Shown: positions 40,897 to 50,960 of the stretch, in pieces | Numbering within the stretch: the first letter of the stretch is position 1 | How the letters are laid out: each line of letters opens with the position of its first letter | From: Phycisphaerales bacterium | GTDB taxonomy: Bacteria > Planctomycetota > Phycisphaerae > Phycisphaerales > UBA1924 | Length of the DNA: 64,000 nt | Direction: 5' to 3' | NCBI GenBank assembly: GCA_020853815.1 | Contig: JADYYE010000022.1 | Location: 1-64,000, forward strand | The notes under the pieces: generated by a model | The model's database searches: none | What the model saw: the letters and a program-made list of their open reading frames with translations, nothing else | What the model was told of the DNA's origin: nothing | Translations under genes and position numbers: made by a program

Positions 40897-42620
40897 GACG
40901 CGCGGAGAACGAGCGGGCCGTTGGGGCCAGCGGGGCTGAGTTGAGCGGCGGCGGGCGCCGCGAGCGGGAGCGAGGGGTCGGGCATGGGAGCGCCGGTTTC
41001 GGGCTTGGTTTCGAGGCGTGAGACGGGGCGCTGGGCGAGCATGTCAGCGCCGGTGAAAGCGAGGTGGGCGTTGTGGACGCGGGCGATGAACTGGCGGAGG
41101 TCGGTGGCGCCGATCGGAACATTGCCCAGGCGCTGCACCTGCGTCGCCGCGGCGCACGCGCCCAGGAATGATGCCGCCAGGACGCTAGAGCCCGCGGCAA
41201 GGCTGAGTGTGGCGGCGGCCAGGAGCGAATCGCCCGCGCCGAGTTGGTCGATGGCCAGGGGCGCGAGGGCGGGGATGTGCTCGCTCTTGAGGCGGGTGGC
41301 GAATCCTTCGCCGCCGCCGGAGGCTTGGGGGAGGCGATCGAAGCCGATGAGGCCTTCGGGGCCCATGGTGACGATGGAGGCGCGGGAGTTGGTTTCTTCG
41401 AGGAGTTTCCAGACGACGAGCGGGAGCCCCTCGCCCTGGGAGCGGAGGGCGTCGCGGGTTTCGGACTCGCTGGGGCAGAGGAGGTCCATCTGGCGCATGG
41501 CGAGCAGGCTGGAGCGCCGGCCGCTGACGTCGCCGGAGAGGATGTTGACGTGTGGCCTTGCGGCGAGGCAGGCGCGGGTGAGGGTGCGCGGGCCGAAGAG
41601 GCCGAGGCCAAAGTCGGCGATGATGGCGGCCTGACAGCCACGGGCCGCCTCGTCGATCATGGCGACCAGCTGATCCTGCTCGGTCGCGTCGAGCACGAGC
41701 GGATCGACCAGGTCGAGCTTCATCACCTTCTGCGCGCCAACGAGGAAGCGTTGCTTTTCCGCGATCGGCGTGGTGGAAGGAAAGGTGCGGAGCTCGATGC
41801 CCTCGGTGAGCAGGCGGCGGCGGATGGCGGCACCTTCGTCGTCGGCGGGGAGGGCGGTGAGGAGGACGGGGCGGGCGCCCATCGCGGCCAGGTGTCGGGC
41901 GATGACGGCGGCCCCGCCGTCGAACTGGCGACGCTCGACCGGGCGAAGGGTCATGACCGGGCTTTCGCCGGCGACCTCGGGGCGATCGCACATGACGTAG
42001 GTGTCGATGATGGTTTCGCCGACCACCAGGACGCGCACGCCGCGGAAGCGCGAGATGAGTTCGTAGAGGGGCGGCCCGCCGAGCTCTGGGGTCTCAAGGA
42101 GCTGCGTCAGTCGCTTGTGGAAGGGGTCGACGGACTGCTCCATCGCCGCGATGAGGGCGGTGGAGCTGAAGACGACGTCACCGGAGCTGAAGACGACGCG
42201 CCCGCCGTGCTGCTCGACGATGGAGCGCTCGCTCACGAAACGGGGGTCATTGTTGTTCTCGTACTCGCGGCCTTTGACGTAGACATCGGGGCGAACGTCG
42301 GCCAGGAGTTCGGCGGCGGTGGGACGGGGCTCGATGTGAACCCAGTCGACGAAGTCGAGCGCGGCGAGGTTTTCGGCCCGGAGTTCCTCCGGGATAAGGG
42401 GGCGGCCGACGCCCTTGCCGACGCGGGAATCGCCGGTGATGGAGACGAGGAGGATGTCGCCAAGGCTCTTGGCGTAGCGGAGGTGGCGGATGTGTCCGGG
42501 ATGGACGATGTCGAAGCAGCCGTGGCAGTGGACGACGCGCCGGCCGGCGGCCTTGGCCAACTGGCGGCGATCCAGGAGCTGCTCCCGGGTCAGGATCTTG
42601 CTCTCGCTTTCCCCGCTCAT
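40893..42620 (-). CDS. HldE-like bifunctional heptose enzyme (nucleotidyltransferase-kinase order)
   Basis: The ATG at 42618-42620 gives 575 residues. Residues about 25-160 are a cytidylyltransferase-like domain with GCFDIVHPGHIRHL (HPGH at 40-43), then DVYVKGREYENN. Residues about 210-535 are a ribokinase/PfkB-type kinase with FDGGAAVIARHLAAMGA and the GAGDS catalytic loop (about 461-465). Both activities match ADP-heptose synthesis: heptose-7-phosphate kinase and ADP transfer. In E. coli HldE the kinase comes first, so the order is reversed here. It should supply ADP-heptose to nearby transferases. The last 50 residues are proline/alanine rich. Confidence 0.85.
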   Translation of the reverse strand: MSGESESKILTREQLLDRRQLAKAAGRRVVHCHGCFDIVHPGHIRHLRYAKSLGDILLVSITGDSRVGKGVGRPLIPEELRAENLAALDFVDWVHIEPRPTAAELLADVRPDVYVKGREYENNNDPRFVSERSIVEQHGGRVVFSSGDVVFSSTALIAAMEQSVDPFHKRLTQLLETPELGGPPLYELISRFRGVRVLVVGETIIDTYVMCDRPEVAGESPVMTLRPVERRQFDGGAAVIARHLAAMGARPVLLTALPADDEGAAIRRRLLTEGIELRTFPSTTPIAEKQRFLVGAQKVMKLDLVDPLVLDATEQDQLVAMIDEAARGCQAAIIADFGLGLFGPRTLTRACLAARPHVNILSGDVSGRRSSLLAMRQMDLLCPSESETRDALRSQGEGLPLVVWKLLEETNSRASIVTMGPEGLIGFDRLPQASGGGEGFATRLKSEHIPALAPLAIDQLGAGDSLLAAATLSLAAGSSVLAASFLGACAAATQVQRLGNVPIGATDLRQFIARVHNAHLAFTGADMLAQRPVSRLETKPETGAPMPDPSLPLAAPAAAQLSPAGPNGPLVLRAS

Positions 42621-42679
42621 CGCCCGTGAGATCGGCAGGAAAGTGCCATCGGGGCCAGAAACCGTCCGATACTCAACGC

Positions 42680-45178
42680 ATGACGAGCCCGAGCCCGACC
42701 AACGCCGCTGCCGGTGCGCCCTCATCGGCCAATTCTGCGCGTCGCACGATTGGACGAGCGGAGATCGTTGACTTGGCGCGATCGGGCAAGCACTGGGCGT
42801 TTCTGGCGGTTGCGTCGCAGGCGCTGGATCAATCGCCGGACGATGGGGAGATTCGGTTCCTGACCGCCGCCACACTCGGGGCGCTGGGGCTGGGCACGCT
42901 GGCGACCGGCCAGCTCAACCGGCTGGACGAGAAGGCACAGGGCGATCCGTCGGTGACGGAGCTATTCGCGGCGCTGCGCCGCTTGCCGGATGATCGGGTG
43001 GCGTCGGCGACGCTGGAACAGAACGTCAAGGCGAATCTCGCGGCGCTCGCGGGCCGGGGCGTGAAGATCGATGCCGAGTCCGTGGCGGCGTGGGAGTCGA
43101 AGTTGCTGTCGCGTTCGGTGCATCGGGCGCTCGACGGCAACATGATCCGGCGCGACGCCGAGGGCGAGGGGCGCGATCGCGTCCGCGCGTGGACGGGCCT
43201 GTCGGACCTCAAAGCCTCGTCGGTTTCAGCGGTCGATCCCGCGAAGCTGTCGCGCGGGCTGGAAGCGCGCCCCGTCGTGGTCGAGGGCATCGACCCGCCC
43301 TGGCTGCTCGAGCGCGTCGCGGCGGTGCTGGAGCCCGCGCCGGAAGGCTACCGACCCGCGATCTTCGTCGTGCAGGAGGATGCGCAGGAGTTCCTGGACG
43401 GCCTGTCGCTCGCTGATCTTCGCACGCTGCTCGCGGATGGTCGCATCGAGTTCTTCGTGGGGGCGGGCGCGGCGGAAAAACTGGCGCGGCGCCTGGCGGC
43501 GGCGAGGGAGACCTCCGGGCCGCAGGGATTGTTCACGGTGAGTTGCCGAACACGGGCGGCGAGCCTCGACCTGGTGATCCGCGGCGCGATCGGGGCGCAG
43601 GAGCGAGAGAGCCGCGAGCTTGGGGAGAAGATTCGGGCGCGGTCGGCGTCGCGCGGGGCGGCGTATTGGCGGGCGCGGTATCGGGATGCGATGTCGGAGG
43701 GGGGCGAGCCGCTGCGGGTGCTGATCCCGACGTCGCGCTTCACGACGTTTCTGTCCCACGCCGCGGGCGACCTTTCGAGGGCGATCACGCGGGCGGGGCA
43801 CCGGGCGCGGATCCTGATGGAGCCCAGCGATCGCGAGCGATTGAATGCGCTGGCCTATCAGAGGCAGGTCCTGGAGTTTGACCCGGACTTGATCGTGATG
43901 ATCAACCGTCCGCGTGCGTGCATGAAGAACCTCTTCCCGAGCGACGTTCCGTATGTAACGTGGCTGCAGGACGCCATGCCGCAGTTGTTTGATGAGGTGG
44001 TCGGTCGCGCTCAGGGCCCGATGGACTTCATGGTCGGGCACATGCTCCCCGAGCTGTTCCGGGTGTTCGGGTACCCGTGCGAGCGCTTGACGCCGATGCC
44101 GGTCGTGGCGGACGCGGAGAAGTTCCACGACGGCGAGGTTGATCCGCGCGATGCGGAGCGATTCGCCTGTGAGGTCGCGGTGGTGACGCACCACAGCGAG
44201 ACACCCGAGGCGATGCACGGCCGCCTGCGCGGGCAGCTCGCCAGCGCCCCCGCGATCCAGGTGGTGCTCGACCACCTTTTCCCGCAGCTGGAGCGGGTGG
44301 CGCTGGACCCCATGTCGCTCCCGCCCAACAAGCGGATCGGCGCGATGGTCGACCTGGCGCTGCGCCAGGCGCTGGACCGCGAGCCCGAGGCCAAGACGCG
44401 CGCGATGGTGATGCGGAATTACGCGCTCCCCGTCGCGGATCGCTTCTTCCGTCATCAGGCGATCCGCTGGGCGGCGGACGCCTGCGAGCGGCGCGGCTGG
44501 CGGCTGCACCTCTATGGGAACGGCTGGGAAACGCACGGCGCGTTCTCGCGCTTCGCCAAGGGCGGGCTGGCGCACGGCGAGGAACTCCGGGCGGCGTACA
44601 AGTCCGCGGCGGTCAACCTGCACCTGTGCCTCACCTCGCTGGTGCATCAGCGGGTGCTGGAGTGCTTCCTTTCGGGCGGGTTCGTCGCGGCGCGGCTGCA
44701 CCGCGATCTGCTCTCGGGGGTGAAGACGCGGGCGCAGCTGGCGGCGATGGCGTCGGGCGCGACGCCGATCGTGGACGACGCGCACGATCGCATCGGCTAC
44801 CCGGTCGCGGACATCCCCGAGGCGATGGAAGCGACGGCGCTCCTTCAGCGCCTGGGGATGGCGGGCGAGGAGACGCTGTGGATCGCGAACGCCCGAGCGG
44901 CGGCGCTGAAGAAGTACGGCGCGGCGCACGACCGATTCGACGAGAACTGGCTGCTGGGCGACTTGAGCGCGATCGGCTTCAGCGACGGCGCGTCGCTCGA
45001 AGCGCTGATCGAGCGCGCGCTGGAACGGACGGCGTGGAGGCAGGACATCGTGCGCGGCGTGGGCTCGCGGGTTCGCGGGCGCCTGACCCATGACGCGCTG
45101 TTCAACGCGGCCATCGGGGCGATCACGACCCAGCTCGAATCCATGGACGCCACGCCCGCGATTCACAGGGCGGCCTGA
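42680..45178 (+). CDS. Large CgeB-like glycosyltransferase
   Basis: The ATG at 42680 gives 832 residues. The N-terminal 330 residues are helical and unassigned, perhaps TPR-like. From about 345 a GT-B-like part begins (LRVLIPTSRFTTFLSHAAGD, YVTWLQDAMPQLFDE). The CgeB-type C-terminal domain with AYKSAAVNLHLCLTSLVHQR, VLECFLSGGFVAARLHRDLL and HDRFDENWLLGDL follows. It is divergently transcribed from the HldE-like gene, 59 bp apart, and is followed by a GT4 enzyme, so it probably acts in surface glycan assembly. The acceptor is unknown. Confidence 0.8.
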   Translation: MTSPSPTNAAAGAPSSANSARRTIGRAEIVDLARSGKHWAFLAVASQALDQSPDDGEIRFLTAATLGALGLGTLATGQLNRLDEKAQGDPSVTELFAALRRLPDDRVASATLEQNVKANLAALAGRGVKIDAESVAAWESKLLSRSVHRALDGNMIRRDAEGEGRDRVRAWTGLSDLKASSVSAVDPAKLSRGLEARPVVVEGIDPPWLLERVAAVLEPAPEGYRPAIFVVQEDAQEFLDGLSLADLRTLLADGRIEFFVGAGAAEKLARRLAAARETSGPQGLFTVSCRTRAASLDLVIRGAIGAQERESRELGEKIRARSASRGAAYWRARYRDAMSEGGEPLRVLIPTSRFTTFLSHAAGDLSRAITRAGHRARILMEPSDRERLNALAYQRQVLEFDPDLIVMINRPRACMKNLFPSDVPYVTWLQDAMPQLFDEVVGRAQGPMDFMVGHMLPELFRVFGYPCERLTPMPVVADAEKFHDGEVDPRDAERFACEVAVVTHHSETPEAMHGRLRGQLASAPAIQVVLDHLFPQLERVALDPMSLPPNKRIGAMVDLALRQALDREPEAKTRAMVMRNYALPVADRFFRHQAIRWAADACERRGWRLHLYGNGWETHGAFSRFAKGGLAHGEELRAAYKSAAVNLHLCLTSLVHQRVLECFLSGGFVAARLHRDLLSGVKTRAQLAAMASGATPIVDDAHDRIGYPVADIPEAMEATALLQRLGMAGEETLWIANARAAALKKYGAAHDRFDENWLLGDLSAIGFSDGASLEALIERALERTAWRQDIVRGVGSRVRGRLTHDALFNAAIGAITTQLESMDATPAIHRAA

Positions 45179-45211
45179 AGGCGTACCGTTGCCCGAACGG
45201 CGGAGCCGACG

Positions 45212-47110
45212 TTGACGAGCCTGCACAGCCAGCACGAAGCACCAACCAGGGCGGCGACCGATCGCCCGCGGGTGGTCGCGCTGCATCGCCCGCACTCGGT
45301 GTCGGGCGTGCGGGTCGCGGGGGCGCGGCTGGCGCGGCTGAGCGATCCGCCGCACATCCCCTGGCGCCCGCTGGTCATCGGCGCGGAGATCACGCCCGCG
45401 CGTCTGGCGGCGTCGGCGCTGCACGGCGCGCCTGGGCTGGACTGGCTGTCGTGGGGCGCGGGGCTTGACCCGTCGCGCCAGGTGCTCTTGGTGCGCGATC
45501 GACTGCGCGAGATGCGGGCAAACGTCGTGGTTCCCAATGACCTGCCGCACGGTTTCATCGCCGCCGCCCTCGACGCGCACCGCGGGGTGCGCTGCGCGGC
45601 GGTGTGCCACGGCAACGACGGGCTGTCGCTCGACCTGTACGAGCGCTGCCTGCCCCTGGCGCACGCGTGGCGCGCGGTGAACGCGGAGATCGCGCGGCGG
45701 GTGATGGAGTTTGTTCCGGGCGCGAGCGCGCCCGCGCCGCTCCCGTGCGGGCTTTCCGTGCCGCTGCGTTCGGGCGCGATTACGCACCCGCTCCCTCCCG
45801 ATCGCCCGCTGAGGCTGCTCTACGCCGGCTGGCTGGACAACCTGAACAAGCGGGTGCTGGACCTGGTGGAGCTGGCGGATCGACTCCATGAGCTTGGGGT
45901 GGTGTTCCGCCTGTCGATCGTGGGCGACGGGCCGGTGCGCGAGGCGCTGGCGCGCGGCCTGGAAGCGCACGCGCAGGCGGGGCGGGCGCGACTGCTCGGT
46001 GCCGCGCCGCCGGCGGCGATGGCGGACCTCTACCACGAGCACGACCTGCTGCTGCTGGTCAGCCGCGCCGAGGGCGCGCCCTTGGTGGTGATGGAGGCGA
46101 TGGCGCACGGGCGGGCGGTGGCGATCACGACCGGGTGCGGGCACGCCGGCGCGGTATGCCGCGACGGGGTGGATTCGCTGGTCGTGGCGACGGGCGCGAT
46201 GCGCGAGCTTGCGGAGAAGCTCGCGGGGGTGTGGCGCGAGCCGCAGAGGCTGGTGGCGATGGGACGCGCGGCCCACGCCTCGGCGCGGTCACACTTTGAC
46301 ATCGAAAAGCTCGCGCCGGAGTACGACCGGCTGGTGCTGGACGCCGCGGGGGCGGCGTCGCTCCCGTGCGATGCGATCGACCACGCGGAAGCTCGTTCGC
46401 CGGCGCGCCTTGCGGCGATCTGGCAGCAGATGTGCAGCGCGCTGGAACTCCTCGGGCCCTGCGAAAGCGGCGGGCTGCTGGCGCTGGCGCTCTCGTGGCT
46501 GTCGGACCTTGGCGTTCGGGGCGTGTGGCTCGACTCGGAGCGTTCGCTTTCATCCCTGCTCGACGCGCTGGGCCCGGGCTCGCGCGGCGTGATCGAGGGG
46601 CTCGTCGTTCGCCGCCCCGGGCGCGACCTGCTCGGCTGGCCCACGCGCCGCGCGCGCGACCTCGACGCGGGAACGCTGGTGCTGAGCGATGGATCGAGTT
46701 GGGGCGACGAGCCCGAGGTTCCCGAGGACATCAGCCTCATGTGGCTGCGCACGCCCGGGCGCGTCAGCCCCGTCGGCCGGCTGTTCCTGCAGAGACTCGA
46801 AGAGCTTGCCGCCGCCGGGCGGACGCGCGTCGCCATCTATGGCGGCGGTCGGCACACGCTTCGGCTGCGGCACGCGCTGGCGCTGACCGATCGCGTGGTG
46901 GTGATCCTGGACGATCGGGTGGACCAGCCGGGCGGGCCGCCGGAGCGATTGTGGGGATTGCCCGTGGTACCGCCGTCGCGCCTGGGAGAGTTCAGCGCGG
47001 ATTCGATCGTGATCTCCAGCGACGAGTACGAGGAGACGCTGCTCTCCAAAGCCCAGGAATTCAGGGGCGATCGACCGGTAATGACGCTCTATCGCGCGGG
47101 CGAGGATTAG
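45212..47110 (+). CDS. GT4 glycosyltransferase with C-terminal Rossmann-like domain
   Basis: A TTG start at 45212 preceded by CGGAG gives 632 residues. The GT-B fold is shown by PLRLLYAGWLDNLNKRVLDL and the GT4 nucleotide-sugar motif RAEGAPLVVMEAMAHGRAVA (about 280-300). After the transferase (to about 390) an unassigned segment follows. The last 110 residues are a Rossmann-like domain (TRVAIYGGGRHTLRLRHALA, then VVVILDDRVDQPGG) similar to the sensor domain seen in sugar-modifying proteins. It lies 33 bp after the CgeB-like gene and likely shares its transcript. Confidence 0.85.
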   Translation: MTSLHSQHEAPTRAATDRPRVVALHRPHSVSGVRVAGARLARLSDPPHIPWRPLVIGAEITPARLAASALHGAPGLDWLSWGAGLDPSRQVLLVRDRLREMRANVVVPNDLPHGFIAAALDAHRGVRCAAVCHGNDGLSLDLYERCLPLAHAWRAVNAEIARRVMEFVPGASAPAPLPCGLSVPLRSGAITHPLPPDRPLRLLYAGWLDNLNKRVLDLVELADRLHELGVVFRLSIVGDGPVREALARGLEAHAQAGRARLLGAAPPAAMADLYHEHDLLLLVSRAEGAPLVVMEAMAHGRAVAITTGCGHAGAVCRDGVDSLVVATGAMRELAEKLAGVWREPQRLVAMGRAAHASARSHFDIEKLAPEYDRLVLDAAGAASLPCDAIDHAEARSPARLAAIWQQMCSALELLGPCESGGLLALALSWLSDLGVRGVWLDSERSLSSLLDALGPGSRGVIEGLVVRRPGRDLLGWPTRRARDLDAGTLVLSDGSSWGDEPEVPEDISLMWLRTPGRVSPVGRLFLQRLEELAAAGRTRVAIYGGGRHTLRLRHALALTDRVVVILDDRVDQPGGPPERLWGLPVVPPSRLGEFSADSIVISSDEYEETLLSKAQEFRGDRPVMTLYRAGED

Positions 47111-47153
47111 GATCGAAGCACATCACGGCACGCACACGGGTTGGTCCGGCCCG

Positions 47154-48698
47154 CTATTCCTTCTTCGCGGCCGAGGAATCGCTCACTGACGGCTGACGCA
47201 GGGCACTGAGAGCATCTTTGGCTTCCGTCAACTTGCGCTCCGCTTCGGACAAAGCGGCCATCGCGGATCTGGCGGTCTGCTCCTTCAAGTCCGCGGCCTG
47301 TCGCGCGTCATCTCGGTCCGTACGAAGGCGAGGAATATCCTCGGAGAGCGACGTGACGTCGGCGGCGGCTCGCTCCGCGTCATTTTGTATTCCTACAAGC
47401 CGCAGCTCGGCGTCCTGCTGCTCGCGGGCCAATTCGGCTTTTCGCTCGGCCTCGTCCGCGGTCGCTCCCAGCTTTTCCAGTTGGGCCTTGATGCCTTCAA
47501 GGCTGTTCTTGATTCGGGAAATCGCCGCTTGGGCAAACTCGCTGTAGGAACGGGCGTCCTGCAATTGCTTCTCGGCGCTTTGGAGGCTGTCTTCGGCACG
47601 TCCGGCTCGGCGCTCGGCCATGTTCGCCGCGGATTGGGCCTGCTCGAACTCCGCGATGGCCTTGCCAAGTTCGGCCCGCGCCAGGTCCACATTCTTCTGC
47701 TGTTCCTCGATCTTCTTTTTGTTCGGATCGGACTCATACGCCGCGCGAAGATAAGCCAGGGCCGAAGCAACCTGCTCGGGATTTGCGTTCGTAAGCCACT
47801 TCTGGGCGGCCTCACCGTCGGACTGCTTTGCGTCCGCCGGCTTTCCGATGAACTTGATCAAGTTCTCGAGTCCACCTTCGAGGCCCATGAGTTTGGCGAC
47901 CTCGGCCTTGGCTCTGAGAATGCTGGCGGTGCTCTGCTCGAGTTCGTTGCCGCTCTTTCGAGCGGCCTCGGCAAGGAGCGCCAACCCGTGATAGAACGAC
48001 CCTCTTTGGTGGTAGTCAATGGCGTCCGCGATGGCTTGCTCCACGTCGTATTTCTCGATCGGGAGGCTCTGCGCCTGACGGACCTCTTCGAGTTTCTTCA
48101 AGCGGTCCTTCTCGATAAGCAGGATGATGGACTCGACGAGGGCGTTGCGAAACTCCTGCTCGTTGATGAGCGATCGCGTGCCGCTGGTGACGGTCGCGCC
48201 GGCCGCCAGACCCGTCGCGACTCCGCCGGTCGTGGCCGCGGAGCCCGCCGCCAACGCGAGGGTGGCGAATCCAAGCGAGTTGTTCCAGAAGGATTCGGAC
48301 GCTTTCAGGCGTGCCAGGTGATTCGACATGGCCTGGTCCGACAATCGCAAAATCGCATTCTGGAGCTGGTTTCGGGCCTGGTACCGTTCGGAGCTGGCAT
48401 TCGTTGAGTAGCTTGACGCGACTTGATAAAGCGATCGCTCCTCGCCGCTCGGGTTATATGTGTACGGATTCATGATCTCGATCCGCGACGACGAGTTCGG
48501 GTCTGCGCCCGAATCCGGGGCCTCCACGAATCTCGGCATCGCAAGATCCTCGAACTCCCCATCGCTGCGAAGGATCTGCGGCACGCGATACCTGGTATTG
48601 CTGCAGCCCATCAGCAACCCGAGGCCGATCGCCAAGGCGGAGACCTTCGCGAATTTCCTCGTCGATTTCGAGCTCGGGCAACCTGGCGAAGACATCAT
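47154..48698 (-). CDS. Coiled-coil lipoprotein, unknown
   Basis: The 514-residue protein starts with a lipoprotein signal: a basic start, a hydrophobic stretch and the lipobox LLMGC (Cys32). A glycine/alanine-rich hydrophobic segment (about 140-165) may insert in a membrane. The C-terminal 180 residues are a long coiled coil rich in Ala, Glu, Lys and Arg (LARAELGKAIAEFEQAQSAA). It should sit in the outer membrane or periplasmic leaflet and may act as a spacer or scaffold. No family was recognised. It is convergent with the GT4 gene and stands alone. Confidence 0.75.
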   Translation of the reverse strand: MMSSPGCPSSKSTRKFAKVSALAIGLGLLMGCSNTRYRVPQILRSDGEFEDLAMPRFVEAPDSGADPNSSSRIEIMNPYTYNPSGEERSLYQVASSYSTNASSERYQARNQLQNAILRLSDQAMSNHLARLKASESFWNNSLGFATLALAAGSAATTGGVATGLAAGATVTSGTRSLINEQEFRNALVESIILLIEKDRLKKLEEVRQAQSLPIEKYDVEQAIADAIDYHQRGSFYHGLALLAEAARKSGNELEQSTASILRAKAEVAKLMGLEGGLENLIKFIGKPADAKQSDGEAAQKWLTNANPEQVASALAYLRAAYESDPNKKKIEEQQKNVDLARAELGKAIAEFEQAQSAANMAERRAGRAEDSLQSAEKQLQDARSYSEFAQAAISRIKNSLEGIKAQLEKLGATADEAERKAELAREQQDAELRLVGIQNDAERAAADVTSLSEDIPRLRTDRDDARQAADLKEQTARSAMAALSEAERKLTEAKDALSALRQPSVSDSSAAKKE

Positions 48699-48979
48699 GA
48701 GGGAATCTCCGATCGATCAATCTCGGAGATTATCAATATCCGCTATTACTCGCAAGTCGCGCCATCCGCTCGATAGCGCCATCTCGCTCGGGTGAGCACA
48801 TATGCTGATCAATCAAAGCGGATATTCATGTGCTCTTGATATTCTAAGTGCCCGTTTCGCGAGGACCTTTCCTCTGTTACAGAATGACCGACTCGCCCCC
48901 AAGGGCAAGGCCTCTCGAGACATCCCGGTGCCATTTGCATCCCCCGATTTCACCGTTCGATGTTCCGAAACTCCCTCGA
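48699..48979. other. AT-richer intergenic region
   Basis: This is one of the least GC-rich stretches of the window (for example 48721-48850) and lies upstream of the lipoprotein gene, so it probably holds its promoter. No gene, repeat or RNA was seen. Confidence 0.4.
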
Positions 48980-49231
48980 TCAACCAGTTTCGTTGCGGCC
49001 AACACTCCGCCCGGCTTGGAGCCTGAGCATGCGATCCTCGAACGCGTTCATGAACGGCTCGTTGTGGCGGCGCAGCGTCGAATCAACCACCACGCCGTCC
49101 TCAGGGAAGTAGTTGCTCCGCCACGCCGCATAGTCCTCCGCGATCCGCTGGAGCCAAGTCGTGAACCACGGGACGTTCTCTGCCTTCGGCCTCGTGAACC
49201 ACGCGCTCATCAGCCCCCGATCGTCGCTCAT
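48980..49231 (-). pseudogene. Probable N-terminal fragment of a PLP-dependent decarboxylase
   Basis: The 83-residue frame starts after a strong GAGGAG ribosome site, 27 bp downstream of the tyrosine phenol-lyase stop on the same strand. The sequence VPWFTTWLQRIAEDYAAWRS followed by NYFPEDG resembles the N-terminal helix region of group II PLP decarboxylases (WRxNFxPED pattern). The catalytic domain is missing and the protein stops after MLRLQAGRSV. It may be a truncated decarboxylase or a stand-alone small protein derived from one. The match is short. Confidence 0.5.
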
Positions 49232-49258
49232 GCACCGCTCCTCGCGCGGAGCACGAGC

Positions 49259-50749
<1,491 letters not shown>

Positions 50750-50960
50750 TCACGACTAGTGTATCCAGTGTTCTGATTTCGTCGAGCCCGATCCTGGTGC
50801 GACTTCCCGGGTCGATCTCGGAATTGGTGGACTCCGCTCTTGGTTATTCTCAGTATTGGGATGGCCCGGAAATTTCGGCTCTCTGGCATGGGAGCGAGGC
50901 ATGATTCTCGGTCTGTGGACTCGCGGGTCCGATGGCACGCCGTGTGCAAGGCTCTCAAAG

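Noticed and set aside
43226-46276. 1,016-codon minus-strand open frame across the glycosyltransferases
   Set aside because: The translation is Arg/Pro/His-rich and low in complexity, while both plus-strand genes have clear family motifs.
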